Positions 1 through 6,842 of a stretch of 14,748 bases of DNA are shown in pieces. Source of the stretch: CAYLJV01 sp964510375 (GTDB lineage: Archaea; Hadarchaeota; Hadarchaeia; Hadarchaeales; JAGGTB01); NCBI GenBank assembly GCA_964510375.1, contig CAZEBR010000034.1:1-14748 (forward strand). The letters are read 5' to 3'. A program made the position numbers and the translations under genes. The notes under the pieces are model-generated. The model made no database searches and was not told where the DNA came from. It worked only from the letters and a program-made list of their open reading frames with translations. Numbering within the stretch: position 1 is the stretch's first letter; every line of letters starts with the position of its first letter.

Positions 1-541
<541 letters not shown>

Positions 542-604
542 TGAAAATTTCTGGGCTCGGGCGATTTTAGAGCAGGTCTATGTGCGAAACCCTCGATCTT
601 ACAA

Positions 605-620
605 CAACTTTTTTCGATTT
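605..620 (+). terminator. Possible T-rich terminator after the 23S gene
   Basis: A run of six T (609-614) followed by CGATTT lies about 70 nt after the estimated 23S 3' end. Archaeal termination often uses U-rich tracts without a stem. No 5S or tRNA gene lies between the 23S end and this tract, so it could end the rRNA operon. It is one T run only. Confidence 0.35.
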
Positions 621-648
621 GCTAGGCTAAGTCAATAAATAACGGAAT

Positions 649-678
649 CGAGAGCCGTAAAAATTCTTATCGCTCTCG
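649..678. repeat. Perfect 7-bp inverted repeat, 16-nt loop
   Basis: CGAGAGC (649-655) and GCTCTCG (672-678) are exact reverse complements. They lie between the convergent 23S rRNA and cold-shock genes, so the element could be a processing or termination hairpin on either transcript. The loop is AT-rich. Function is inferred from position only. Confidence 0.4.
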
Positions 679-697
679 CTGAAAGATCGAACACTTG

Positions 698-729
698 TAG
701 AAAAATAATTAAGAAATTAAAGAAAAAAT
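698..729 (-). terminator. T-rich terminator of the cold-shock gene
   Basis: Read on the minus strand, this segment downstream of the cold-shock stop codon is a dense T tract: CATTTTTTC, then TTTAATTTC, then TTATTTTTC. It matches the U-rich signals used by archaeal RNA polymerase. Confidence 0.5.
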
Positions 730-758
730 GTACGGACTAAAAGGACGAGTAGGTCTTT

Positions 759-953
759 TTAATCCAATTTTTTGACTTTTACAGCTCTGGGTCCCTTCTC
801 TCCTTCTTCGGACTCAAATTCTACTCTGTCGTCCTCGTTAAGGGGCCCGGACTCGATATCGCTCGCGTGAACGAACAGATCCTCGTCTCCCTCGTCGGGA
901 TTAATGAAGCCGTAATTCTTCCTACTATCGAAGAACTTTACTGTTCCTTCCAT
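759..953 (-). CDS. Cold-shock domain protein (CspA family), 64 aa
   Basis: A single cold-shock domain fills the protein. It begins MEGTVKFFDS, with an RNP1-like KNYGFI at residues 12-17 and RNP2 LFVHASDI at 26-33. These aromatic and basic residues bind single-stranded nucleic acid, so the protein is an RNA chaperone or mRNA-binding protein of the cytoplasm. Residue 13 is Asn where most family members have Gly. The C-terminal half is strongly acidic. The ATG at 953 is chosen because GGAGGTG lies five bases before it. An in-frame ATG at 980 would add nine residues encoded by the ribosome binding site itself. The gene stands alone, with its own promoter-like box and a T-rich terminator. Confidence 0.93.
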   Translation of the reverse strand: MEGTVKFFDSRKNYGFINPDEGDEDLFVHASDIESGPLNEDDRVEFESEEGEKGPRAVKVKKLD

Positions 954-970
954 GATTACACCTCCTGAGT

Positions 971-1018
971 TAACTGACACAAAACGGAGTAACTGACTAT
1001 CTCAGAACTTAAATATTC
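971..1018 (-). promoter_or_regulatory. Cold-shock gene promoter with 8-bp direct repeats
   Basis: On the minus strand a TATA-like GAATATTTAAG (1008-1018) predicts a transcript start near 987 and a leader of about 34 nt containing the GGAGGTG ribosome site. GTCAGTTA occurs twice, at 971-978 and 990-997, 19 bp apart, on either side of the predicted start. Such a repeat could bind a regulator or be part of a leader element, but this is inference. Confidence 0.45.
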
Positions 1019-1298
1019 CAAAAACAGCCTCTCCTAATTTTGTGTTACAGGATACTCCTATACTTTTCAAGTCCTCTTTCAGTTCAAGACATATAAATGG
1101 TCCCGTTCGACCGCCGATTAACGAGCCATGGTAGCGTTGGCCATGGATCTGGGAGAATAGGGGGAGAAAAAACTGAAGTCCGCCGACCGGGAAATTCCCA
1201 TCGATCACGGTTCGACGCGGTCAAAACTAATAAGAGATTAGATCCTGACCTTTCGACCTTTTCTCCGAAGAAAACAACAAAGGCGGTGCCATTGTCGA
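1019..1298. other. Intergenic stretch with no convincing gene
   Basis: About 280 bp between the cold-shock promoter and the TrkA-C gene. Short open frames exist on both strands, but none has a ribosome site or recognisable protein. A TATA-like CATTTATATG on the minus strand (1089-1098) could be a second, upstream promoter for the cold-shock gene or start a short RNA. GCCATGG occurs twice, at 1125-1131 and 1140-1146. Confidence 0.5.
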
Positions 1299-1751
1299 TC
1301 ATTCGGACGGTCGGAACAGTTCAGCCACGTCCTCGACGACGTCGGGTCGTCCGGCCAAAATTACCTGATCGTACGCTTTTATCTCGGTATCGCCTCTGGG
1401 TGGAATCAGGTCTCCACCCCTCTCTATCATCGCCACCGTCACGAGGGGCGGGAGAGAGACGTCCTTTATCTTTGTGTTTACTACCTCCGATTCATAGCTT
1501 GGAGTGACCTCCACTATTTCCTCGTCTATCTGGTATTTCTCGAGCCCCAATTTCCCGGTTAATTTATAGTACGCGTCCAGAACCAAAAATCCGCCAGCGA
1601 GGCCAACTACCATGCCCAGGATCGAGAAAAGCATCGTCGCGGTTTGCCCGTAGGCCGCACCCGTGGTTACGAGCAGAAGAAAGGAAACAAAAATGAAGAA
1701 TAGGCCGGTTCCAGCGAGAATCTGTAAAAAAGCGTAGTCCCTTCTCAACAA
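1299..1751 (-). CDS. Membrane-anchored TrkA-C (RCK_C) domain protein
   Basis: Two hydrophobic helices lie in the first about 65 residues (LAGTGLFFIFVSFLLLV and LFSILGMVVGLAGGFLVL). A cytoplasmic RCK_C/TrkA-C domain follows to the end, with the pattern LVTVAMIERGGDLIPPRGDT and then DQVILAGRPD. RCK_C domains bind small ligands, including nucleotides, and gate cation transport; here no channel or full NAD-binding TrkA domain is attached. The protein may be a ligand-sensing membrane subunit, but the partner is unknown. The start is chosen at TTG 1751 because GGAGGTG ends six bases before it. An ATG at 1766 adds five residues, and its last base is part of that ribosome site. It would be used if the mRNA is leaderless, since a TATA-like box lies about 25 bp upstream of it. 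It is about 150 residues long, with its own promoter. Confidence 0.8.
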   Translation of the reverse strand: MLRRDYAFLQILAGTGLFFIFVSFLLLVTTGAAYGQTATMLFSILGMVVGLAGGFLVLDAYYKLTGKLGLEKYQIDEEIVEVTPSYESEVVNTKIKDVSLPPLVTVAMIERGGDLIPPRGDTEIKAYDQVILAGRPDVVEDVAELFRPSE

Positions 1752-1785
1752 ATTCTTCACCTCCATACAACTTAATCATTTACCG

Positions 1786-1796
1786 ATAATTATTTC
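1786..1796 (-). promoter_or_regulatory. TATA-like box of the TrkA-C gene
   Basis: The minus strand reads AAATAATTATC, centred about 25 bp before position 1766. A transcript start near 1765 would give a roughly 14-nt leader containing GGAGGTG and then the TTG start at 1751. Confidence 0.4.
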
Positions 1797-1834
1797 TAAC
1801 TCTCCTCGACGCATTGTCCGCACGTAACTAATAC

Positions 1835-2695
1835 CTACATCCTGTCCAGTCGATCGTCGATAAGGCTGGCGTATCCTTTTAAATCCGACTTTATAGTCTC
1901 GTAGAAGGATTCGTCGCTTAAGACCGCCAGATTCACCACGAACTTTCCCTTCCTGAACCAGAGAAAGACATTCCTCGGATAGTTTTGAGAGTCTATCGAC
2001 ATAACGATGCTGTCCTCACCGACCGACCAGTCCACGGACCTTTCGATATAATAATCGTAATCATAAATGAGCTGTCTCTTTATATCCACCAACCCTTGAG
2101 CCCCCTCGCTGTCGGAAAAAACCAGAATGTAGTTTGAAACGGCCGTTTGAGTAGACTTCCTCCACACCTCCCCGTATCCATACTCAAAGCCCAGCTCCTC
2201 CCATTTCGAGGTGACGGGGTCCTGAGAATACTCCTCGGCGGCCTCCTCGCTAGTGGCCAGCTCTTTCTCGTAGGATTTTTCATAATCCATTGGAACGTCG
2301 CTTCTCTCGAGAAGCAGTTCGGCAGGATTCAAATTAACCGTTAGAGTTTTGCTAATGTCGCCGATTCTAACCTCGTAATTACCCTCCTCTTCCCGGGTTA
2401 TCTTAAAGTTGATTTCTTCAGATTCCTCGGGTCCTACCGAGACCTTCCGATTCTTAATACTCTCATTATCGACGAACAAGGTGGCATTATAATTCCCTTC
2501 CCTATCCCCAACATTGGTAACAACCGCCGAGACGGTGACGTTTTCGCCCACTTGCACTTCATTCGAACTCAAGTCCATCGAACTGATCCTGAATTCGGCG
2601 GGGTCGGCACTTGTAATTAAAAATCCGCTCACGACTAATACTGCCGCGACAGCCACAGCAGATAATGCTAAAATAATCTGATTCTGCTTCTCCAA
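1835..2695 (-). CDS. Anchored extracellular protein with CARDB domain, 286 aa
   Basis: An N-terminal signal anchor (about residues 6-29, with AVAVAAVLVVSGFLI) is followed by a CARDB adhesion-type beta-sandwich at about 34-122. Its typical features include EVQVGENVTVSAVVTNVG and the later NYEVRIGD. A C-terminal domain of about 160 residues, rich in Tyr, Trp and acidic residues, is one I do not recognise. The protein probably sits on the outer face of the membrane and binds a protein or glycan; no catalytic motif is visible. The TTG at 2695 is chosen as start because GGTG lies six bases before it and it places the hydrophobic segment at the N-terminus. A TTG at 2764 would add 23 Lys-rich residues with no ribosome site. 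A T-rich intergenic gap separates it from the ATPase gene upstream. Confidence 0.78.
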   Translation of the reverse strand: MEKQNQIILALSAVAVAAVLVVSGFLITSADPAEFRISSMDLSSNEVQVGENVTVSAVVTNVGDREGNYNATLFVDNESIKNRKVSVGPEESEEINFKITREEEGNYEVRIGDISKTLTVNLNPAELLLERSDVPMDYEKSYEKELATSEEAAEEYSQDPVTSKWEELGFEYGYGEVWRKSTQTAVSNYILVFSDSEGAQGLVDIKRQLIYDYDYYIERSVDWSVGEDSIVMSIDSQNYPRNVFLWFRKGKFVVNLAVLSDESFYETIKSDLKGYASLIDDRLDRM

Positions 2696-2731
2696 AAAAT
2701 CCACCTTTCTCTTTAAACATAAACTAGAGGG

Positions 2732-2742
2732 ATTTTTTTTAA
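2732..2742 (-). promoter_or_regulatory. A-rich TATA-like box of the CARDB gene
   Basis: The minus strand reads CTTAAAAAAAATC around these positions. A start near 2710 would leave a roughly 15-nt leader carrying GGTG (2702-2705) ahead of the TTG at 2695. The surroundings are low complexity, so this is tentative. Confidence 0.35.
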
Positions 2743-2756
2743 GTTTTACATTTTTT

Positions 2757-2785
2757 AAATCCAAAATAAGAGAACTTAATCTCTT
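2757..2785 (-). terminator. Hairpin plus T run after the ATPase gene
   Basis: On the minus strand AAGAGA, a six-base loop and TCTCTT (2768-2785) form a perfect 6-bp stem, followed at once by ATTTTGGATTT. It lies 27 bp after the ATPase stop codon and probably ends the mevalonate-kinase/ATPase transcript. Confidence 0.5.
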
Positions 2786-2811
2786 TCCTCCTCGACTATC
2801 AAAAAGAAAAC

Positions 2812-5001
2812 CTATATCCTCCGTCTCAACATTCTCTCGGCGTACTCGTCGCGCTTTCCCGATAAGCCGTCTATCGCCACCATCCTGCGTTCTCCATCGC
2901 TCGAAAGATCGCCGATCCAGTACGGGTAGTAGAAGAGTTCCCGGTCGATTATCTCCATGTCCCCGAAGGCCTCGAGGGTCTCCAGCATCCTGTCCTCGCC
3001 GATGACCCGTTCCACCCTCTCGCTTTCCGGAACGAGAATGAGCTCCTTTTCCGGGACTTTCTCGGAAGAGGACAACTCGTCGCTCGATAGGTCCTCAGGT
3101 ACCGAAACGTTTTCCGGAATTTCGTAGTAAGCGCTCCCCTCGTCCTCCTCCCTTTCTACCAAGCCGCTTTCAACGAGGTTATCCACCGTGGACCCGGTGA
3201 CGCTGTGGTTGACGAGGTCCTCCAAGTCTTCGTAAGTCTTCCGGCCGTTCCTGAGTATCTCGAAAAAGGCCTTGAGTTCGGTGGGCGAGAGCTCGGGCAT
3301 CTTTCTGACCCCGTCGGTCCGAATCAGCCTCCCGCCCTTCCTCTTGACAAGTTCCCCGGTAAGTCCGTCCACGTTGATCCGAAGGTTCAGGGCACCCCCG
3401 CCCTTCGGATAATAGTCGAGAAGAGTGCTCCAGATTGGGTAATAGCACTGTGATGCCCCCTCCACCTCCTCCGATATCCACAGTATCTTCAGAACGCGTT
3501 TTCTTTCCGATTCCAGAATGTCCATGACCTCTTCCAGCTCTACCTCGAACGGAACTGCGAGTATTTCCTCCTCCTTTTGTGGGAAGCCCTGTGAAACCTC
3601 AGATCCTTCCTCTAAATTCTCCTGAGTTTCCGTATCTTCAAAGGTCTCCTCCCACCCCTCCGAGTCGACTTCTTCATCGGAGGTGTCCGCGACCCTCTCC
3701 CTCCCCTCGTGCTGGCTGAAGCGCGGCCTGACGGAAGCGACGAAGGCCCTGCTGATGTTCCGGTCCGCCACGATCGCCGTCCCCTTGGACAGTCTCTTGA
3801 GCGAATCGGACTCCTGGAGATTCTCGGGAAGCGTCGTCGGCATCCTCTTCCGCACCTCCTTGATGTCGTTTTCGAAGGTTAGGCGGTGAGAAATCAGAAT
3901 ATCGAGCTGGGAGATTATCTTTGAGTTCAAAGCGCTCGGTTGCTGAGTGGAAAACACGGCGCTCAACCCCGGCCGTCGTCCCTGCTTAACGTATTCCACC
4001 AGGGGATTTGTAGCGGCCGTCTTTCCGGACGCCGGAGCGAAGCTGTGGGCCTCGTCCACCATCAACCACGTCGGGGGTATCGAACTAGTTCTGGCGTTTT
4101 CCTCGCCCTTCAGGTCCTGAACTGCCTCCTCCCTAGCGGCCGCCTTTCTCGCGGCCAGAATCTTTCGGGCTAGGATTCCGAGGACGAGGCTCCCTATATT
4201 CTCCGGGAGAAAGCTGATGTCCATGACGCTGATCTGGCCGGGCCTTATGAAATCCGACATCTTCTTTCTTTTTCCGAATATCCCCCAGTCCTTCGCGGCA
4301 CCGAGTCGGGAGGAAAGCGCCCTCCTAGTGCTCCCTCTAAATCCCTTTTCCTTTGAAATTAACTCCCTGTCGTGGTTTATGCAGTCCATGATGTCGTCGA
4401 TAGAAAAGTTATCCTTCGGCGGGACGTCCCTGGTCCCGCCCTCGAGTTTATCGCCCAGTTTCCGGGTGTAGCCGCTCTGGACCTTTTCGATGGCCTTTTC
4501 CACGAGGAGTCCCTGGGGGCTGTATCTGTCTATCCCGAACGTGAGGCACCAGTCCTCGGGCTTCAGCGAGTTCGGTCTGAACGAAAAATCGGCGTCGTAA
4601 GTCTCGTCCGGGATGTCAGACTTGTAGCCGGTGGGCACGTGAACCTTGACGTCGTCGATCCCGTGGGGAGCTAGGCCCATTTCCTTCAGCAGCTCGACCT
4701 CACCCTCCTCCTGGTTGGAATACTTCATGCTCCAGAAGACGCCTATCGGATCGACCATCACGGCGGCCACCTCTGAATCCGTTTCGGCGAGTTCCTCGGC
4801 CAGGACGCCCAGCGTGTAGGATTTCCCGGAGCCCCTCGCCCCGCAGACGAAAATAACGTGAGGGTTCGAACTGTCCAGAAGGACCTCCTCGTTCTTTCTG
4901 TTGACGGCCCTGCCCAGCGAGAGGGACCAGCCCAGATCGGGCTTTTTATCACCCTTCTTTCCCAGCCATATCTTTCCGTTTTCGGTACTTTCCTGAATCA
5001 A
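2812..5001 (-). CDS. HerA/DUF87-type P-loop ATPase with C-terminal repeats
   Basis: 729 aa. An FtsK/HerA-class ATPase core spans about residues 25-430: Walker A GARGSGKS (54-61), Walker B LMVDEAH (313-319), a GRRPG segment supplying likely finger arginines (341-345) and STQQPS (351-356). Such hexameric ATPases translocate DNA or other polymers. The N-terminal HAS barrel of true HerA is missing and no nurA gene is adjacent, so I do not call it HerA. After an acidic linker (about 438-480) comes a duplicated motif: CYYPIW with VDGLTG (519-549) and FYYPYW with IDGLSG (690-715). A winged-helix-like segment (about 568-618) lies between the copies. The TTG start at 5001 overlaps the stop of the mevalonate-kinase homologue by four bases (TTGA), implying coupled translation. 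An open frame extends upstream to 5109 but lies inside that gene. Confidence 0.85.
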   Translation of the reverse strand: MIQESTENGKIWLGKKGDKKPDLGWSLSLGRAVNRKNEEVLLDSSNPHVIFVCGARGSGKSYTLGVLAEELAETDSEVAAVMVDPIGVFWSMKYSNQEEGEVELLKEMGLAPHGIDDVKVHVPTGYKSDIPDETYDADFSFRPNSLKPEDWCLTFGIDRYSPQGLLVEKAIEKVQSGYTRKLGDKLEGGTRDVPPKDNFSIDDIMDCINHDRELISKEKGFRGSTRRALSSRLGAAKDWGIFGKRKKMSDFIRPGQISVMDISFLPENIGSLVLGILARKILAARKAAAREEAVQDLKGEENARTSSIPPTWLMVDEAHSFAPASGKTAATNPLVEYVKQGRRPGLSAVFSTQQPSALNSKIISQLDILISHRLTFENDIKEVRKRMPTTLPENLQESDSLKRLSKGTAIVADRNISRAFVASVRPRFSQHEGRERVADTSDEEVDSEGWEETFEDTETQENLEEGSEVSQGFPQKEEEILAVPFEVELEEVMDILESERKRVLKILWISEEVEGASQCYYPIWSTLLDYYPKGGGALNLRINVDGLTGELVKRKGGRLIRTDGVRKMPELSPTELKAFFEILRNGRKTYEDLEDLVNHSVTGSTVDNLVESGLVEREEDEGSAYYEIPENVSVPEDLSSDELSSSEKVPEKELILVPESERVERVIGEDRMLETLEAFGDMEIIDRELFYYPYWIGDLSSDGERRMVAIDGLSGKRDEYAERMLRRRI

Positions 5002-5981
5002 TATTTCAACCCCTCCGATCCGATTTTCGCCTTCATCGGCTCCCCTCCCTCCTCCTCGATTGCGGAGGCTATCTCGTCCACGTTTCCGGAAGCTAGCGCG
5101 ATCATGCATCCGCCGCCGCCCGCGCCGGTCAGCTTGGCCCCGATGGCTCCGGCCTCTCGGGCCGAGGAGATTAGATCTCTGAGCTCCGGCGAGCTAACTT
5201 TCAGACCCTCCAAAAGATTTTGATTTGCGTTCATCAGGACGCCGAGCTTCCTCAAGTCGCCGTCCTCGAGGGTATCAATACCGACTTCAGTGATTTTGCC
5301 GATCGTCTGGATTATCGAATCGACGATCCAAGGCTTTTCCTCCTTGAGTTCACGGACTCCGGCGACCAGCTCGGCCGTGTTTGCGTATTTTCCCGTATAG
5401 CCAATTATTAAATCCGGCTCGGAAAGCCCCTCGATCCTCCTTCTATCGTCCTCCTGAACCCTCAGAAAACCGCCGTAGGTGGCCACGTTTACCCCGGTTC
5501 TGCTGGCGGCACCCTGAACTTCCACCTCGGCGTCGTAGGCCAGCTGGGAGATCTCGTCCCTGCTCAGCTTTCTATCCAGAACGGTGGAAACCGCCGCGGC
5601 GGTAGCGGTGGTGACGGCGGACGAACTGCCGAGGCCTGATCCGGGCGGGAGTCCGGACTCTATCTCGAGCCTCAAGCCACGGGCTTCCTGAAGGTGATTG
5701 TAGGTCAGTTCGGATACCTTCGTGACAAAACTCAGATCCTCGACGTCGCCCGTCATCTCTTCGATGGACCAAGTTTCCCCGCTTTTCTTTATTTTTCCCT
5801 CTGCCCTCCCAACCCCCTCGGCATCGGCCACGAATCTGTCATTCTCCAGGGGTTCCCCGCTCACTTCCGTTCGTACGTCTATGGCGGTCGCCAGAGCGGG
5901 CTGGCCGTGGACCACCGCGTGCTCCCCGAACAGGAAGACTTGACCGGGAGAAGAAACTTTCTTCGTAACTTTCACCCGCAT
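4998..5981 (-). CDS. Mevalonate kinase family protein (GHMP) lacking catalytic residues
   Basis: 327 aa, normal length for archaeal mevalonate kinase, the enzyme that phosphorylates mevalonate for isoprenoid (archaeal lipid) synthesis. All three GHMP motifs are present: SSPGQVFLFGEHAVVHG (10-26), PPGSGLGSSSA (112-122) and KLTGAGGGGC near residue 290. Two key residues are changed. Motif 1 normally has Lys (PGKV) where this has Gln14. The segment usually read as QGxASxxDT is here QGAASRTGVNVATYGG, with Gly in place of the catalytic Asp without any gap. The acidic residue before it (AEVEVQG) is kept. It may therefore be a non-canonical kinase, a member with another substrate, or inactive. A TATA-like box about 23 bp before the ATG suggests a leaderless mRNA. 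The HerA-like ATPase follows in the same operon. Confidence 0.9.
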   Translation of the reverse strand: MRVKVTKKVSSPGQVFLFGEHAVVHGQPALATAIDVRTEVSGEPLENDRFVADAEGVGRAEGKIKKSGETWSIEEMTGDVEDLSFVTKVSELTYNHLQEARGLRLEIESGLPPGSGLGSSSAVTTATAAAVSTVLDRKLSRDEISQLAYDAEVEVQGAASRTGVNVATYGGFLRVQEDDRRRIEGLSEPDLIIGYTGKYANTAELVAGVRELKEEKPWIVDSIIQTIGKITEVGIDTLEDGDLRKLGVLMNANQNLLEGLKVSSPELRDLISSAREAGAIGAKLTGAGGGGCMIALASGNVDEIASAIEEEGGEPMKAKIGSEGLKY

Positions 5982-5994
5982 TGGTCTTAGTGTG

Positions 5995-6007
5995 TAAATT
6001 TCTTAAG
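5995..6007 (-). promoter_or_regulatory. TATA-like box of the mevalonate-kinase operon
   Basis: The minus strand reads CTTAAGAAATTTA, with CTTAAG centred about 23 bp before the ATG at 5981. There is no ribosome-binding purine tract before that ATG, in line with a leaderless transcript. Confidence 0.4.
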
Positions 6008-6036
6008 TTTTCTCAGAGGGGGCTGAAGCTCCGGCA

Positions 6037-6050
6037 GGGAAAACAAAAAG
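6037..6050 (-). terminator. T-rich terminator of the zinc-ribbon gene
   Basis: On the minus strand CTTTTTGTTTTCCC lies about 20 bp after the stop codon of the zinc-ribbon gene, ahead of the mevalonate-kinase promoter. Confidence 0.4.
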
Positions 6051-6066
6051 AGATTGAAGGGTAAAA

Positions 6067-6345
6067 TTAGACCATGAAGTCCTCTTCCTCTTCCTGCTCT
6101 TGATCCTCTTCGTAACCAATCAGGTCGGTCCCGGCTTCCTGGGTATCCACCGGGTCCATCTCGCACTCTTCACAGAGGGTCGCACCATCTCTTATCTTTT
6201 CGACGCTCAGCTTCTTTCCGCAAATCTCACAGAGATGCATCTTCGCCGCCTCGCAGTCCGAGCATACCGGAATTCGCTTATCTCTCTGATCCTCGCCGAG
6301 CGTATTAGTGCATCCAGGAACAGCACATTTCACATTATCACTCAT
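6067..6345 (-). CDS. Small double zinc-ribbon protein with acidic tail, 92 aa
   Basis: Eight cysteines form four pairs: C7/C12 (CAVPGC), C28/C31 (CSDC), C39/C42 (CEIC) and C58/C61 (CEEC), which would bind two zinc ions. The last about 14 residues are almost all Glu, Asp and Gln. I do not recognise the family. Small archaeal zinc ribbons often serve in transcription, RNA or protein-protein contacts, but nothing here fixes a role. The ATG at 6345 has AGGGTGA upstream. The frame is open to an ATG at 6387 (14 more residues), which is less likely because it lacks a ribosome site and the added part is unlike the zinc-ribbon core. It is flanked by its own promoter-like and terminator-like sequences. 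Confidence 0.75.
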   Translation of the reverse strand: MSDNVKCAVPGCTNTLGEDQRDKRIPVCSDCEAAKMHLCEICGKKLSVEKIRDGATLCEECEMDPVDTQEAGTDLIGYEEDQEQEEEEDFMV

Positions 6346-6388
6346 TTTCCAATCACCCTTCTCTGAGTCGATTTTACATAAATTCATC

Positions 6389-6414
6389 TTATTTATTGCT
6401 TTCTCTAAATAACC
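6389..6414 (-). promoter_or_regulatory. Promoter region of the zinc-ribbon gene
   Basis: Two TATA-like stretches on the minus strand, GGTTATTTAGAG (about 6404-6415) and CAATAAATAAG (about 6388-6398), lie 45-70 bp before the ATG at 6345. The second would give a leader of roughly 20 nt with AGGGTGA. Confidence 0.35.
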
Positions 6415-6493
6415 ACGAAAACAGCGTTTTTAGGCCCCTTTCTGGTCGAGAAAGTCGGCACAGCGGCGCTGATTGTCAAACCATATTATCGTT

Positions 6494-6766
6494 CTACGAC
6501 TCTAAATTCTCCAGAATCTCTTTGAGATACGTCTTTATTTCCTGCATATCTGTCCGGAGCTCGTTCATCGTTCTGATCATCATTCTGTCCTGAGGGCCGC
6601 CTCTCATTTTGGCCATTCTCTCCATGAGGGACGGCCGGCCCATGGGCATGCTCGGCTTTCCCGAACGTCCATCTTCCTGCATCTCCTCCATCTTTCTTCT
6701 AATCTTATCCATCCTCTCCTCCGGAGACAAAGACTCATCCTCCGAGTCTTCCTTCTCTTGGGACAT
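6494..6766 (-). CDS. Met-rich coiled-coil protein of unknown function, 90 aa
   Basis: No family recognised. The N-terminal 20 residues are acidic (SQEKEDSEDES), then a charged helix (ERMDKIRRKMEEMQED). A Gly/Pro/Met/Arg-rich middle includes SMPMGRPSLMERMAKM and a C-terminal amphipathic helix (about 65-88) shows heptad-like Leu/Ile/Met spacing. Thirteen of 90 residues are Met. There is no signal peptide or membrane segment. It may be an oligomerising adaptor or small regulator, but no function can be assigned. The ATG at 6766 has no purine-rich ribosome site and lies about 30 bp from a TATA-like CTTTAAGTAA, so the mRNA is probably near-leaderless. The gene lies between the HprK-like and zinc-ribbon genes, with separate promoters. 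Confidence 0.7.
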   Translation of the reverse strand: MSQEKEDSEDESLSPEERMDKIRRKMEEMQEDGRSGKPSMPMGRPSLMERMAKMRGGPQDRMMIRTMNELRTDMQEIKTYLKEILENLES

Positions 6767-6790
6767 GGTATCAATTGAAAGTTGGTCTTT

Positions 6791-6800
6791 TTACTTAAAG
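6791..6800 (-). promoter_or_regulatory. TATA-like box of the coiled-coil gene
   Basis: The minus strand reads CTTTAAGTAA, about 30 bp before the ATG at 6766. The same CTTTAA core appears before nth (8050-8059) and uspA (10111-10120). Confidence 0.5.
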
Positions 6801-6842
6801 GAGATAAGGGCGGGCAAACAAAATGTGGATAATCTCCCGGAT

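Noticed and set aside
1002..1208. 68-codon minus-strand frame whose last 28 residues look protein-like
   Set aside because: No start codon with a ribosome site near the plausible part. It overlaps the cold-shock promoter. It could be a gene remnant but cannot be supported.
1204..1222. tRNA-like GGTTCGAC segment
   Set aside because: The flanking bases do not form a T-stem and no acceptor or anticodon arms are present.
1084..1302. 72-codon minus-strand frame starting at an ATGA overlap with the TrkA-C stop
   Set aside because: The overlap is suggestive, but there is no ribosome site and the sequence has no domain-like character.
1097..1507. 136-codon plus-strand open frame at the TrkA-C 3' end
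   Set aside because: Arg/Pro/Ser-rich low-order sequence, half antisense to the TrkA-C gene, not protein-like.
5002..5109. Upstream extension of the ATPase frame (36 residues)
   Set aside because: It lies inside the mevalonate-kinase homologue, is Arg/Gly-rich and unlike the family N-terminus. The TTG overlap start is better.
6461..6471. 11-bp palindrome CAGCGGCGCTG in the gap before the coiled-coil gene's end
   Set aside because: Short and isolated, with no T run next to it. It could be a weak terminator stem but is not distinctive.
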